Part shown: piece after piece, positions 22,935 to 31,371 of the stretch | Layout: each line of letters opens with the position of its first letter | How positions within the stretch are numbered: the stretch's first letter is position 1 | NCBI RefSeq assembly: GCF_023715785.1 | Contig: NZ_JAMBOX010000028.1 | Span: 1-37,842, forward strand | Source of the DNA: Neobacillus niacini | GTDB lineage: Bacteria; Bacillota; Bacilli; Bacillales; Cytobacillaceae | Direction of reading: 5' to 3' | DNA: 37,842 nucleotides | Made by a program: the position numbers and the translations under genes | The notes under the pieces: model-generated | What the model saw: the letters and a program-made list of their open reading frames with translations, nothing else | Told to the model about the DNA's origin: nothing | Database searches by the model: none

Positions 22935-25900
22935 TTATTGACCTAACGTACCCGAGACCTGATTTGACTGCAGCCTCTGTTTCTTCGCCTTCCGGAAATG
23001 GAAGAGTTCATAGAATGTCGGAATGACAATCAATGTCAATAGTGTAGACACAAGAAGCCCGAAAATAACGACGACGGCAAGACCTTTTGAAACAAGATTT
23101 AAGCTCATTGCCGATTCATGGGCAAACAACAGTGGCACCATGGCAAATACTGTGGCAAGGGCTGTCATCAAAATCGGACGGAGCCGGACGGTGCCCGCTT
23201 CCAAAATCGCTTCGCGGATCGTCATGGTTTCTTCGTTGTGACGAATTCGGTCCACCAGCACGATGGCATTCGTGACCACGATTCCCACGAGCATCAGCAT
23301 GCCGATGCCGGAAGAAATATTGATGCTTGTTTGGGTAACAACCAGCCCTAATAGCGAACCGATAGCCGCAAGCGGCAGTGAAATCAAGATCGCGATGCTG
23401 GCCCGGAACGACTTTAAGGTCACAAGCAAAATCATAAACACGATACCGATCGAGAACATCGACAGTTTGGCAAGTTCCATTAATTGATCGGATGATTGCA
23501 TCGATGAACCGGTAAGCTCGGCGCTTGTGTTTTTTGCAAATGCATCATCTTTGTTCCAAGTCGGCAGCTGCTGCTGAATTTTTCCGGCCACGTCCACCAT
23601 CTTATCTGGATTGACTTGAGCCGTGACTTGAAGATAATGATGGCCATCTTTTGTAAAAATGATTCCCTGCTCCTGACTTTCTTCTACCTTTGCGATACTT
23701 GATAAAGGAACGGGACCAGTTGGTGTCATGAGCTGCAGATTTTTTAAATCGTCTGCTGTTTTAATTTCTTTCAACGCTCCCAATTTCACAGCCGTAGTGC
23801 GGTCTTCTATTTTGACGGCGCCAATCACAGCGGGCTTAATCATCGCATAAATCGACTGGGAGATTTCCTGCGCATTAGCTGCTTTTGAATCCACTTCAAT
23901 GGTAAGGGTTGGCTTTGTATTTTGATCGTTGCTTTCTACTTTTTCGACACCATCAATACTTCCTACCTTTTCCTTTACAAAATCAGCGGCTTTTTTAATG
24001 TCGGCATCATTTTTTCCAAGGACATCAACCGAAACAGTGGTGGTATTGGCTCCTAGTAATCCTGCGGTGTCAGCCGTCAGCTCCGCGTCTGGAAATTGAT
24101 CTTTTGTTTTGCGGATGTCTTGGACAAACTTGGCGGAATCGGTCCCTTCCTCAGGGAACACCATAAAGCGAACGGCATTTGCATCTGACAGGTTGCCGTA
24201 TTGCGCCGCTTCTTCATTGATTCCTGCGATGGCAATATGGGTTTTTACCCCCTCTTTATCGGAAAGAATCCCTTCCATTTTTGAAACATCGTCTTTTATT
24301 TTGCTAAAAGGGGTGCCACTATCATAGCGAAGACCGATGGCTATGTAGGCGGAATCCTTTTGGTCGACAGACCCCTTTGGCATGCTTAAAAATAATCCGA
24401 TGGACCCGACCACAACCAGAACGGCTATCGTGATGGGAAGCCATTTGTGGTTAAGCGACCATTTTAACAGAGAAGGATAGAAAGACTTGCTCTTGTGCTC
24501 TTTTACCTTTACCTTTGTCATCATCCGTGCGCTGAGTGCCGGTACCACGGTAAGCGACACAAGCAGGGAAGCCAGTAATGAGCATGTGATGGTAATCGCG
24601 AACGGAGCAACAATATCCCGTAATCCTCCCGAGACGATCAGCATCGGCAGGAATACCGCCACAGTTGTGAGCGTGGATGAGGTGATGGCTGCGCCCACTT
24701 CCTTAACCGCATCAATCAAAAAGGCAGGGGTTAATTCATTGTTTTTCTTTCTTCGGTATATATTTTCGACCACCACGATACTGTCATCGACGAGCCGTCC
24801 GACTGATACCGCGATTCCACCGAGTGTCAGAATGTTTAAGGTGACGCCAAAGAAGGAAAGCAGAATCATTGTTATGCAAAGGGACAACGGTATGCTGACA
24901 ATCGTAATCAGGGTCATGCGGAAACTGCGCAGGAATACCCAGATGATCAGCGTGGCAAATAATGCCCCGGTCAATACTTCTCTTGTCATCGAGTTGATGG
25001 AATCAAGAATCGTATCCGCCAAATTTATCACAAACGTTGCTTGGAGGGTTCCCTTATAGTCTTGATTGATTTTTTTGACGGTGTCTTCCACCTGTTTTCC
25101 AAGAGTTACTGCATTAGAAGTGGAATCCTTTTGAATGACGACGTCAATAAAAGGCTTGCCATCCAAATGGGTGATGCTCTCGGTCTCTTTTTGCAAGGTA
25201 ATCTTGGCAACATCCTGCAGTTTGGTGTTCCCGTTTAACTGGATGTTTTTGAGGTCATCCAATGATTCCATTTTTCCTGTGACGATAATGCTGGTGGCTT
25301 CATTGTTTAGCGTTAGATCGCCCATCGCAACAGTGGCATTTTTTCCTTGAAGCAGCGTATAAAGTTTTTCAAGCGGGAACTGTGCGGCTGCCAGTTTGGC
25401 CGGGTCGACTTCAATCATTACTTGTTGATTTCTGCCGCCGTTTGTGATGACATTACCGATACCCTTTAAATCCTTGAGCATCGGCATAATTTCATTTTCT
25501 ACAATGTTTAGCTCAGTATTGCCAATTTCTTTATCAAAAGTAAGACCTAATTCTACGATGGGAATTTCAGATGTGTTGAGGTTAACTACATATGGCTTCA
25601 TGACACCATTGGGGAGTTGGACCATCGAAATTCTTTCTTGGATTTGCTGTTTTGCTTCTTTTACATCAATGCTGGAGTCAAAGGTGACTGTCAGTTGGGT
25701 AAAATTATTCCCTGTTTGTGCGACGACATTTTGTTTTCCCTTGACGCCGCTTATTGCTTTTTCAATTGGCTGTGTAACCTGTTCATCCATGCTGACAGCA
25801 TCGACACCTTGACCCACAACCGAAATGGTGACGTACGGTTGGTCGGCAGATGGCATGAGTTCCATGGGAATCGTGGTGTAATTAAAAATTCCAAAAATCA

Positions 25901-25967
25901 TCGAGGCGAGCACAGCAAACGTCAATGCCGCTTTATTCCGTAACGCCCACTTGGTAAACCAAGTCAT
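22935..25967 (-). CDS. RND-family efflux permease (SwrC/AcrB-like)
   Basis: A 1010-residue RND exporter, about the usual size. TM1 is at about residues 13-32, a large extracellular loop follows to about 330, then TM2-TM6. The TM4 proton-relay region reads GGIAVSVGRLVDDSIVVVENIYR with the paired Asp. The second half repeats this plan (ISSGIGMLMLVGIVVTNAIVLVDRIRH). It resembles B. subtilis SwrC, the surfactin exporter. In Gram-positive bacteria it would act without an outer-membrane channel; no membrane-fusion partner is encoded next to it. The exported compound cannot be told from sequence. AGGGGGAA precedes ATG 25967. Confidence 0.92.
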   Translation of the reverse strand: MTWFTKWALRNKAALTFAVLASMIFGIFNYTTIPMELMPSADQPYVTISVVGQGVDAVSMDEQVTQPIEKAISGVKGKQNVVAQTGNNFTQLTVTFDSSIDVKEAKQQIQERISMVQLPNGVMKPYVVNLNTSEIPIVELGLTFDKEIGNTELNIVENEIMPMLKDLKGIGNVITNGGRNQQVMIEVDPAKLAAAQFPLEKLYTLLQGKNATVAMGDLTLNNEATSIIVTGKMESLDDLKNIQLNGNTKLQDVAKITLQKETESITHLDGKPFIDVVIQKDSTSNAVTLGKQVEDTVKKINQDYKGTLQATFVINLADTILDSINSMTREVLTGALFATLIIWVFLRSFRMTLITIVSIPLSLCITMILLSFFGVTLNILTLGGIAVSVGRLVDDSIVVVENIYRRKKNNELTPAFLIDAVKEVGAAITSSTLTTVAVFLPMLIVSGGLRDIVAPFAITITCSLLASLLVSLTVVPALSARMMTKVKVKEHKSKSFYPSLLKWSLNHKWLPITIAVLVVVGSIGLFLSMPKGSVDQKDSAYIAIGLRYDSGTPFSKIKDDVSKMEGILSDKEGVKTHIAIAGINEEAAQYGNLSDANAVRFMVFPEEGTDSAKFVQDIRKTKDQFPDAELTADTAGLLGANTTTVSVDVLGKNDADIKKAADFVKEKVGSIDGVEKVESNDQNTKPTLTIEVDSKAANAQEISQSIYAMIKPAVIGAVKIEDRTTAVKLGALKEIKTADDLKNLQLMTPTGPVPLSSIAKVEESQEQGIIFTKDGHHYLQVTAQVNPDKMVDVAGKIQQQLPTWNKDDAFAKNTSAELTGSSMQSSDQLMELAKLSMFSIGIVFMILLVTLKSFRASIAILISLPLAAIGSLLGLVVTQTSINISSGIGMLMLVGIVVTNAIVLVDRIRHNEETMTIREAILEAGTVRLRPILMTALATVFAMVPLLFAHESAMSLNLVSKGLAVVVIFGLLVSTLLTLIVIPTFYELFHFRKAKKQRLQSNQVSGTLGQ

Positions 25968-26100
25968 AAAGAATTTCCCCCTAGTTCAAAAGTAATATAA
26001 ACAGGTAAATTATACCTCTTATATTACACTATGAATAGGTGGCTTTTACTATATTTACAAAAATTTTACTATAGGGGGAAGAAGGAAGGAACCTCTAGGG

Positions 26101-26130
26101 AAAAAGGCAGAAGGGGAACCCCCCTCTGCC
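26101..26130 (-). terminator. Terminator of the PfpI-family gene
   Basis: On the minus strand GGCAGA-GGGG pairs with CCCC-TCTGCC, followed by TTTTTCCC, directly after the stop at 26137. Confidence 0.75.
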
Positions 26131-26136
26131 CGATCG

Positions 26137-26652
26137 CTATCCTAATATTCTCAGAGATTCCCGAACAAATGCCGGAATGTCATCGGGGTTTCTACTTGTG
26201 ACCAGTTGATTCTCGCAGACTACCACTTCTTTGTCTTGCACATTTCCACCGGCATTCTTTAAATCAACCTGAATCGACGTATATCCGGTTACATCGCGTC
26301 CTTCAAGTGTTTCTGCTGTTATCAGCAGCTGAGGACCATGACAAATAGCGAATACCGGTTTATTGGCATCCATGAATGCTTTGGTAAATTGAACAAAACG
26401 TTCATCTGCACGAAGAATATCTGGAGAAAACCCGCCCGGTATAAAGAGTGCATCAAATTCTTCCGGGGAAACCTCATCAATACTTTTATCGATGACGACC
26501 TCGCTATTTTCTTGCTTTCCCTTCACTGTTTTCCCTATTTCCTTTTCAATTGTGGTTACTTCATGCCCTTTTTCCTTAAAGGATTTCACAGGTTCCGTGT
26601 ACTCCGAATCCTCAAAATAATCTGTTACTAAAACCGCAATTTTTTTGCTCAA
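26137..26652 (-). CDS. DJ-1/PfpI-family protein (type 1 glutamine amidotransferase-like)
   Basis: A 171-residue PfpI/DJ-1 protein. The nucleophile elbow AICHGPQLL holds Cys104 followed by His; FIPGGFSPD and the early Glu in DYFEDSEY complete the usual site. Family members are glyoxalase/deglycase-like stress proteins or peptidases; YraA and YfkM in B. subtilis are of this type. The start is placed at TTG 26652 because GAAGGAG lies 8 nt before it and the protein then begins MSKKIAVLVTDYFED, as in relatives. GTG 26661 overlaps that ribosome binding site and is less likely. Confidence 0.9.
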   Translation of the reverse strand: MSKKIAVLVTDYFEDSEYTEPVKSFKEKGHEVTTIEKEIGKTVKGKQENSEVVIDKSIDEVSPEEFDALFIPGGFSPDILRADERFVQFTKAFMDANKPVFAICHGPQLLITAETLEGRDVTGYTSIQVDLKNAGGNVQDKEVVVCENQLVTSRNPDDIPAFVRESLRILG

Positions 26653-26754
26653 TACCCTCACTCCTTCATTATTAAAACTACCCGTTTTTAAATGAATGAA
26701 ACATTTAAAGGTGCCAAAACATATAAAAGGGAAAGGGAATATAGCAGCAACACT

Positions 26755-27336
26755 TTAGTCGAAATACTTTTGTAAGTCTTCCTCAGTTAATTTGGTCTGA
26801 GCTTTTTCCAGGGTTTTTAGCTGGCCCATCAGCTCTTGGATAAAGTCGATTTGCAGCTGGTAGTGGGCAAACATGTTATCGAATTGGAGTTTGGCGATGG
26901 GGTCGAGGGTGACGTATTGTTCTTTTGTTTTTTGCCCCGCTTGCAGTAGTGCCAATTCTTTTTCTAATAGCTGCAGCTGTTCTTCAAGCCCTGCTAGCTT
27001 TTCTTCCAATGACAGCTCATGCATAAACGACATCGCTGTGTATAAAGTGCTAGGCAGGTTGACCGATTTCTCCCGCAGGCTTGTTTTCACTAACTGGAAA
27101 AATTCCTCCTGCCCTTTTTCCGTAATTCTATAAATCGCTTTAATACGGTGACCGGTTTGTTCTACCGAATCAACCTCTACCAGGCCCTCTTTATCCATTT
27201 TTTTTAACGCATGATAAATCGAACCGGGCAGGACACCTGCCCAAATGTCCGATTGATTCGTTTGAAGGATCTGCTGAATTTCATAGCCGGACAGCGGTTT
27301 GATTCGCAGCATTCCCAGTACCATTAGACGCACCAT
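26755..27336 (-). CDS. PadR-family transcriptional regulator
   Basis: A 193-residue PadR protein: winged helix at the N-terminus (LMVLGMLRIKPLSGYEIQQIL, GSIYHALKKMDKEGLVE, RIKAIYRITEKGQ), then a long helical region (about 95-190), probably coiled coil, for dimerisation. ATG 27336 follows TTGAGGTG; a GTG at 27345 lies inside that site. It is the third gene after an ABC exporter, 71 nt behind it. An operator-like site in that gap and two in front of the exporter suggest it represses both. It is a different PadR branch from the one at 7707. Confidence 0.9.
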   Translation of the reverse strand: MVRLMVLGMLRIKPLSGYEIQQILQTNQSDIWAGVLPGSIYHALKKMDKEGLVEVDSVEQTGHRIKAIYRITEKGQEEFFQLVKTSLREKSVNLPSTLYTAMSFMHELSLEEKLAGLEEQLQLLEKELALLQAGQKTKEQYVTLDPIAKLQFDNMFAHYQLQIDFIQELMGQLKTLEKAQTKLTEEDLQKYFD

Positions 27337-27357
27337 TGCTAACACCTCAAGTTTATT

Positions 27358-27373
27358 TAATCAACATTGACTA
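27358..27373. promoter_or_regulatory. Degenerate PadR operator in front of padR
   Basis: In minus orientation TAGTCAATGTTGATTA matches the TACTCAACGTTGAATA repeats upstream of the ABC genes at 13 of 16 positions. It lies between the permease stop and the padR start. Confidence 0.5.
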
Positions 27374-27407
27374 TTACGTTAAAATTAATATACCATTTTA
27401 CCTCCGA

Positions 27408-28172
27408 TTAAACAACTGCACGCTGTTTTTTCTTGTATGTTTTCACTCGAAGCTGCCCGTTTGTTTCCCACTTAAAGGTGAGGGCCGCTAACATAAGCAA
27501 AACCGCAGTATAAATGACTAGTACAAGAATGGATCCTGCAGGCGACTCACTGGTAATCCCAAGTACAGACCTTAATCCGTGTACATAATAACCGAGCGGG
27601 AATAAGTTTCCCATGGTTGAAACCCATTCTGGTGCATTTTTTAGCGAGTAAAATGTATCTGTCCCGAAAATCATTGGCATGAAAAACAGGTTCGAAATCA
27701 TATTAATTTGCCCTTCATTATTGGCAAAATTCGAAATCAAAAAGCCTAGGCAGGTAAAACATAGAATACCGATAAACATAAGCCCGATGGTTCCTAACAG
27801 CGCCCCAAAAGATACCATCACATCAAACAAGAGCACCCCGGCTGCCAGCACCAGCAAGTTAATCAAAATTCCCAGCAATGTCCGGGCAGCCGTCATCAGA
27901 AAAATAAAGCTGATCGTTGGGTAGGGGGTCAATTTCAGCAGTTTATACACGCCGCGGCTCCGCTGCCAGTGAACCTGAAACGCGATCCCGGAAACTCCCC
28001 AAAACAAAGAGCTTAAGGCGATGACTCCCGTGACAAGCCTCGGTGAATAAGCTGCATTATCGAAATAATATCCCAAACCAATTAACAGGACGATTGGAAA
28101 GATCACCGAATAAAACATGGTAATTTTGTCTCTTAAAGATGTTACTAGCATCGTTTTAAAAATGGTTGTCAT
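27408..28172 (-). CDS. ABC exporter permease (ABC-2 type)
   Basis: A 254-residue membrane protein with about six hydrophobic segments in the ABC-2 arrangement: a short cytoplasmic start (MTTIFKTMLVTSLRDKITMF), TM1 near residues 20-35, and the C-terminal pattern PEWVSTMGNLFPLGYYVHGLR, which is the usual pre-TM6 motif of drug and lantibiotic exporters. It overlaps the ATPase gene by 4 nt and pairs with it as an efflux unit. Substrate unknown; PadR-controlled ABC-2 exporters often answer antibiotics or cell-envelope stress. Confidence 0.88.
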   Translation of the reverse strand: MTTIFKTMLVTSLRDKITMFYSVIFPIVLLIGLGYYFDNAAYSPRLVTGVIALSSLFWGVSGIAFQVHWQRSRGVYKLLKLTPYPTISFIFLMTAARTLLGILINLLVLAAGVLLFDVMVSFGALLGTIGLMFIGILCFTCLGFLISNFANNEGQINMISNLFFMPMIFGTDTFYSLKNAPEWVSTMGNLFPLGYYVHGLRSVLGITSESPAGSILVLVIYTAVLLMLAALTFKWETNGQLRVKTYKKKQRAVV

Positions 28173-28882
28173 TGTTCATTACCTCCAATAGTTAATTGCA
28201 AATATAACTCTTCTAAATTTTGTACATTGTGCGATTCGCACAATTCTATAGCTGATCCTTCAGCAATCACGGTGCCTTGGTCAATCATCATCACCCGATG
28301 GGATAGCTTGGTGACTTCATCCATATCATGAGAAGTAAAGACGACCGATGTCCCTCTTTGGTGCAATTCCATAATGAGTTGGTGAATTTCTCGGCGAGAT
28401 TTTGGGTCTAATGCTGCCGTTGGCTCATCTAGAAATACCACTTTCGGGTCATGGACCAGTGCTACTGCAATCGCCAGCCGTTTCTGCTGTCCGCCGGATA
28501 ATCTGGAAGCTTCCGTCTTCATGACGTCGTGCAGTCCGCATAACGTGAGCAGCTCCATACCTGCTTGTTTGGATAGCTTTTTTTTGTAAAAAGCGGCAAA
28601 TAGTTGTAAATTTTCAAACGCTGTTAATCCTGGGAAAAAGGGAGTGGCTTGCAATTGAACGCCAACGGCCTTACGAAAATCCTTTTCCCAATAGGATACT
28701 TCCCCAGCATCTGGTTTTTTCAGCCCGAGTACCATCTCAAGCGTGGTCGATTTCCCAGCCCCGTTGGGTCCAATGATGGCAAGAATCTCGTTTTCATACA
28801 CACGAAGTGAGACCCCTTTTACCACAGTTCTTGAGCCATATTGCTTCATAAGTCCCTGTGCGTTCATTAAAATTGCTGTCAT
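28169..28882 (-). CDS. ABC exporter ATP-binding protein
   Basis: A 237-residue ABC ATPase: Walker A GPNGAGKST at 38-46, Q-loop in VGVQLQATPFFPGLT, signature LSGGQQKR, Walker B VVFLDEPTAALDP and the H-loop in FTSHDMDEV. The GLTAFENL segment is characteristic of the drug/bacteriocin exporter class (CcmA-like). CAGGAGGA precedes ATG 28882. It is the first gene of the operon ATPase-permease-PadR, and two palindromic operators precede it. Confidence 0.92.
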   Translation of the reverse strand: MTAILMNAQGLMKQYGSRTVVKGVSLRVYENEILAIIGPNGAGKSTTLEMVLGLKKPDAGEVSYWEKDFRKAVGVQLQATPFFPGLTAFENLQLFAAFYKKKLSKQAGMELLTLCGLHDVMKTEASRLSGGQQKRLAIAVALVHDPKVVFLDEPTAALDPKSRREIHQLIMELHQRGTSVVFTSHDMDEVTKLSHRVMMIDQGTVIAEGSAIELCESHNVQNLEELYLQLTIGGNEQ

Positions 28883-28913
28883 GTTTGTTCCTCCTGAATA
28901 TAATTAATGTTAA

Positions 28914-28930
28914 ATACTCAACGTTGAATA
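28914..28930. promoter_or_regulatory. PadR operator, exporter-proximal copy
   Basis: ATACTCAACGTTGAATA, centred on the palindrome TCAACGTTGA. An identical 17-bp copy starts 44 bp further upstream. Confidence 0.65.
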
Positions 28931-28957
28931 AAAGAGTAAAATAAAAGTTGAGTTTGT

Positions 28958-28974
28958 ATACTCAACGTTGAATA
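28958..28974. promoter_or_regulatory. PadR operator, distal copy
   Basis: An exact copy of the 17-bp element at 28914. The 44-bp centre-to-centre distance is about four helical turns, so two dimers could bind the same face of the DNA. Confidence 0.65.
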
Positions 28975-29096
28975 ATTCAATTTACATATAAAATATATCA
29001 CCTTAATTTTCATTTGTAAACCATAATTTTAAAATTTTTCCAGATCCGAATGGAACATTTCATTGACAGGGCAAGTGGCAATCTAAAAAATATCTT

Positions 29097-30119
29097 TTAC
29101 CGCAAAAAAGGCTGACGGGACTTTATATATTGTAAAACGCGGTACGTCATATAGGATAAAGTAAAGACAAGTAAGGCGTCCATTATGTTCCACAAAAGGT
29201 TATGGGAGAGGTGCGCCAATCCGAGTGAGTTGAACAAAATGTCCACAATATCAATCAATAAGACATGGATGGCATAGATCCCCAAAGCGTTGCTGCCTAT
29301 TTTTGTGATCGGCAGGCCTTTTCCAAGCCGCGGGTAATGGATGATGAATAAAAATAACATCACAGTTAGGAATATAGTCGATAAAAAGTATTCACCATGT
29401 TTCGCAGACAACTGCTTTTCCAGCCAATATCCCTCCATAGCCTGGAGCACAAAGAAGAAACCGAGCAGCAGAAAGTACGTCTGTTTTTCCCACCTAATAG
29501 ATTGAATAAGAGGCAATGCACTGGCAAATGAGAATCCCAAAGTTGTATAAAATAAACCAATAAACAGGGCATCCCGGGTGGATAAAGTGATTTCAAAGAA
29601 AAGAGAATAAGATTGTCCAAATAGACCTATTATATTTAAACAAAGGCTAAGGAAGAAGAGCAGTGATATTTTTTTTAGCTTAAAAAAGAGGTATACAGCG
29701 GCTGTGCTCCATGCCAGGGAAATAACAAACCACAATTGGTATCCGCTTGTACCGTGTCCATAATAAAACAGATTGAGAGCGGTCAATCCGTCAATGAACT
29801 TGGATAACTCGTGCTTCACGTTTCCGCCACTTAAAGAAATTCGCACCACATCATAAAGGATATAAAACACAAGCCAACTGACATAAATTTTCAGCAGTTT
29901 TGTTACATACCTTTTAAAATATTCTGTTGATTTGGGATGATGGATTACTTTGAGACCAAACAAGAACCCCGAAGCAGCAAAGAAAAAGGGGACGGCAAAC
30001 CTGGAAAAGTTATCAAGTAGAAAGAACCCAAGCTTATCGTCACTTGGGAAAGTATGAATGACCACAACCGCTGCAATCGCAAAAAATTTAACAAAATCAA
30101 TCGCAAAGTTTCTCTCCAT
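29097..30119 (-). CDS. Acyltransferase family (type 3) membrane protein
   Basis: A 340-residue integral membrane acyltransferase with about ten hydrophobic segments. The N-terminus (FAIDFVKFFAIAAVVVIHTF, with the active-site-type His) and the ASGFLFG segment that follows are the family signature. These enzymes O-acetylate or acylate surface sugars. ATG 30119 is chosen because GAGG lies 8 nt upstream; the frame to 30152 adds unrelated residues. It follows the GT4 gene by 78 nt on the same strand and may modify the same glycan or glycolipid. Confidence 0.85.
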   Translation of the reverse strand: MERNFAIDFVKFFAIAAVVVIHTFPSDDKLGFFLLDNFSRFAVPFFFAASGFLFGLKVIHHPKSTEYFKRYVTKLLKIYVSWLVFYILYDVVRISLSGGNVKHELSKFIDGLTALNLFYYGHGTSGYQLWFVISLAWSTAAVYLFFKLKKISLLFFLSLCLNIIGLFGQSYSLFFEITLSTRDALFIGLFYTTLGFSFASALPLIQSIRWEKQTYFLLLGFFFVLQAMEGYWLEKQLSAKHGEYFLSTIFLTVMLFLFIIHYPRLGKGLPITKIGSNALGIYAIHVLLIDIVDILFNSLGLAHLSHNLLWNIMDALLVFTLSYMTYRVLQYIKSRQPFLR

Positions 30120-30197
30120 CGATTCGCCCTCAATCCCGGTTATTACTGACAATCACTCCTGCTATAGTATTTCCTAAAAATGATATCTTTTATTAGC

Positions 30198-31340
30198 TTA
30201 GGCATATTTCCGTTCGTTCTGTTCTTCGATCACCTCTGTGTACTGCCAAATTAGATTTTCAAAAATCCGGTTCCAGCTTTGTGTTAGTGCATAATTTCTA
30301 CCAGCTCCCCCCATTTGCTTTCTAATGGAACTATTTTTTATAAGATGAATAATTGCTTTTGTAAATTCTTCTACATTTCCCGGGGTGCATAAAATTCCGT
30401 TTTCACCACATTTAATAATATTTTTTACTCCACCCGAATTTGCACCGATGACTGGAATGCCACTGGCAAGTGCCTCAAGAACAACATTTCCGAATGTTTC
30501 AGTCGCAGAAGGAAAAACAAATAGGTCGGATGCGGAATAGGCTTGAGCTAAACTTTTTCCATTTAGGTATCCTGTAAAAATGACGTTAGTTGGTGCTTGA
30601 GCTTCGAGTTTTTCGCGTAATGGGCCATCCCCAATGATTAACCACTGTATTTTTTCATTTAATTCTGCGGGCATAGATTTTGCGACAGCTAGAAGTGTTT
30701 CCGGATCTTTTTCTGGCGCTAGCCTGCCAACGTAAGTAAGCAGGTACTTTCCTTGAGAACGGTAAAGACTTTTGACAGTCGCAGGATCATAATGAGGGTG
30801 GAAAAGCTTACAGTCTACGCCTCTTGGAAAAATCTCTAAATTGGTAAATCCATGCTGTTGTAGCTGCTGGTACGTATCATTGGAGGGAACAAATAATTTT
30901 TCAAAAGGTCGATGGAACCAATGCATATATTTCCAAACAATTTTTGAAAGATAGTGCATTCCATAGTACTGTAAGTAACGATCGAAATTGGTGTGATAAG
31001 AACCAACAAGAGGAATGTTACATTTTTTTGCAAGATAAACACCGCAAAGTCCGATGGAAAAGGGAGTGGCAACATGGATTAAATCTGGAGAAAAATCCTC
31101 GACGATTGACTTGATTTCGAGAAGATTTGGTACAGCCAAGCGACATTCAGGATATAAGAAAAACGGCAGGCTCGTAAATCGGTGAATATGGGCTGATATA
31201 TATTCTTTACCATTGGAAGTTGGGGCAAAGACCTTATAGGTAATGTGTTGCCCACCTAAATAATTGGTCAATCGTTTAAGGGTCTGGGCAACACCATTGA
31301 TGTCCGGATCAAATGTATCTGTGAAAATGGCAATCTTCAT
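30198..31340 (-). CDS. Family 4 glycosyltransferase (MgtA/SqdX-like)
   Basis: A 380-residue GT-B fold, GT4-family retaining glycosyltransferase. The acceptor half begins MKIAIFTDTFDPDINGVAQT. The donor half shows YVGRLAPEKDPETLL, the nucleotide-sugar loop and the E-x7-E motif in ATETFGNVVLEALASG. The N-terminal pattern and HTNFDRY are those of enzymes transferring sugars to diacylglycerol or polyprenyl lipids (MgtA, SqdX, PimB-like). ATG 31340 follows GGAGGAGGG; the longer frame overlaps the upstream gene. It lies 31 nt after UDP-glucose dehydrogenase, so UDP-glucuronate is a plausible donor, which is inference. Confidence 0.88.
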   Translation of the reverse strand: MKIAIFTDTFDPDINGVAQTLKRLTNYLGGQHITYKVFAPTSNGKEYISAHIHRFTSLPFFLYPECRLAVPNLLEIKSIVEDFSPDLIHVATPFSIGLCGVYLAKKCNIPLVGSYHTNFDRYLQYYGMHYLSKIVWKYMHWFHRPFEKLFVPSNDTYQQLQQHGFTNLEIFPRGVDCKLFHPHYDPATVKSLYRSQGKYLLTYVGRLAPEKDPETLLAVAKSMPAELNEKIQWLIIGDGPLREKLEAQAPTNVIFTGYLNGKSLAQAYSASDLFVFPSATETFGNVVLEALASGIPVIGANSGGVKNIIKCGENGILCTPGNVEEFTKAIIHLIKNSSIRKQMGGAGRNYALTQSWNRIFENLIWQYTEVIEEQNERKYA

Positions 31341-31371
31341 ATCATCCCTCCTCCTTAAAAAATGCAGCATT

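Noticed and set aside
23023..25943. Many open frames on the plus strand opposite the RND gene
   Set aside because: They are shadows of the 1010-codon gene; none has a ribosome binding site or a recognisable domain.
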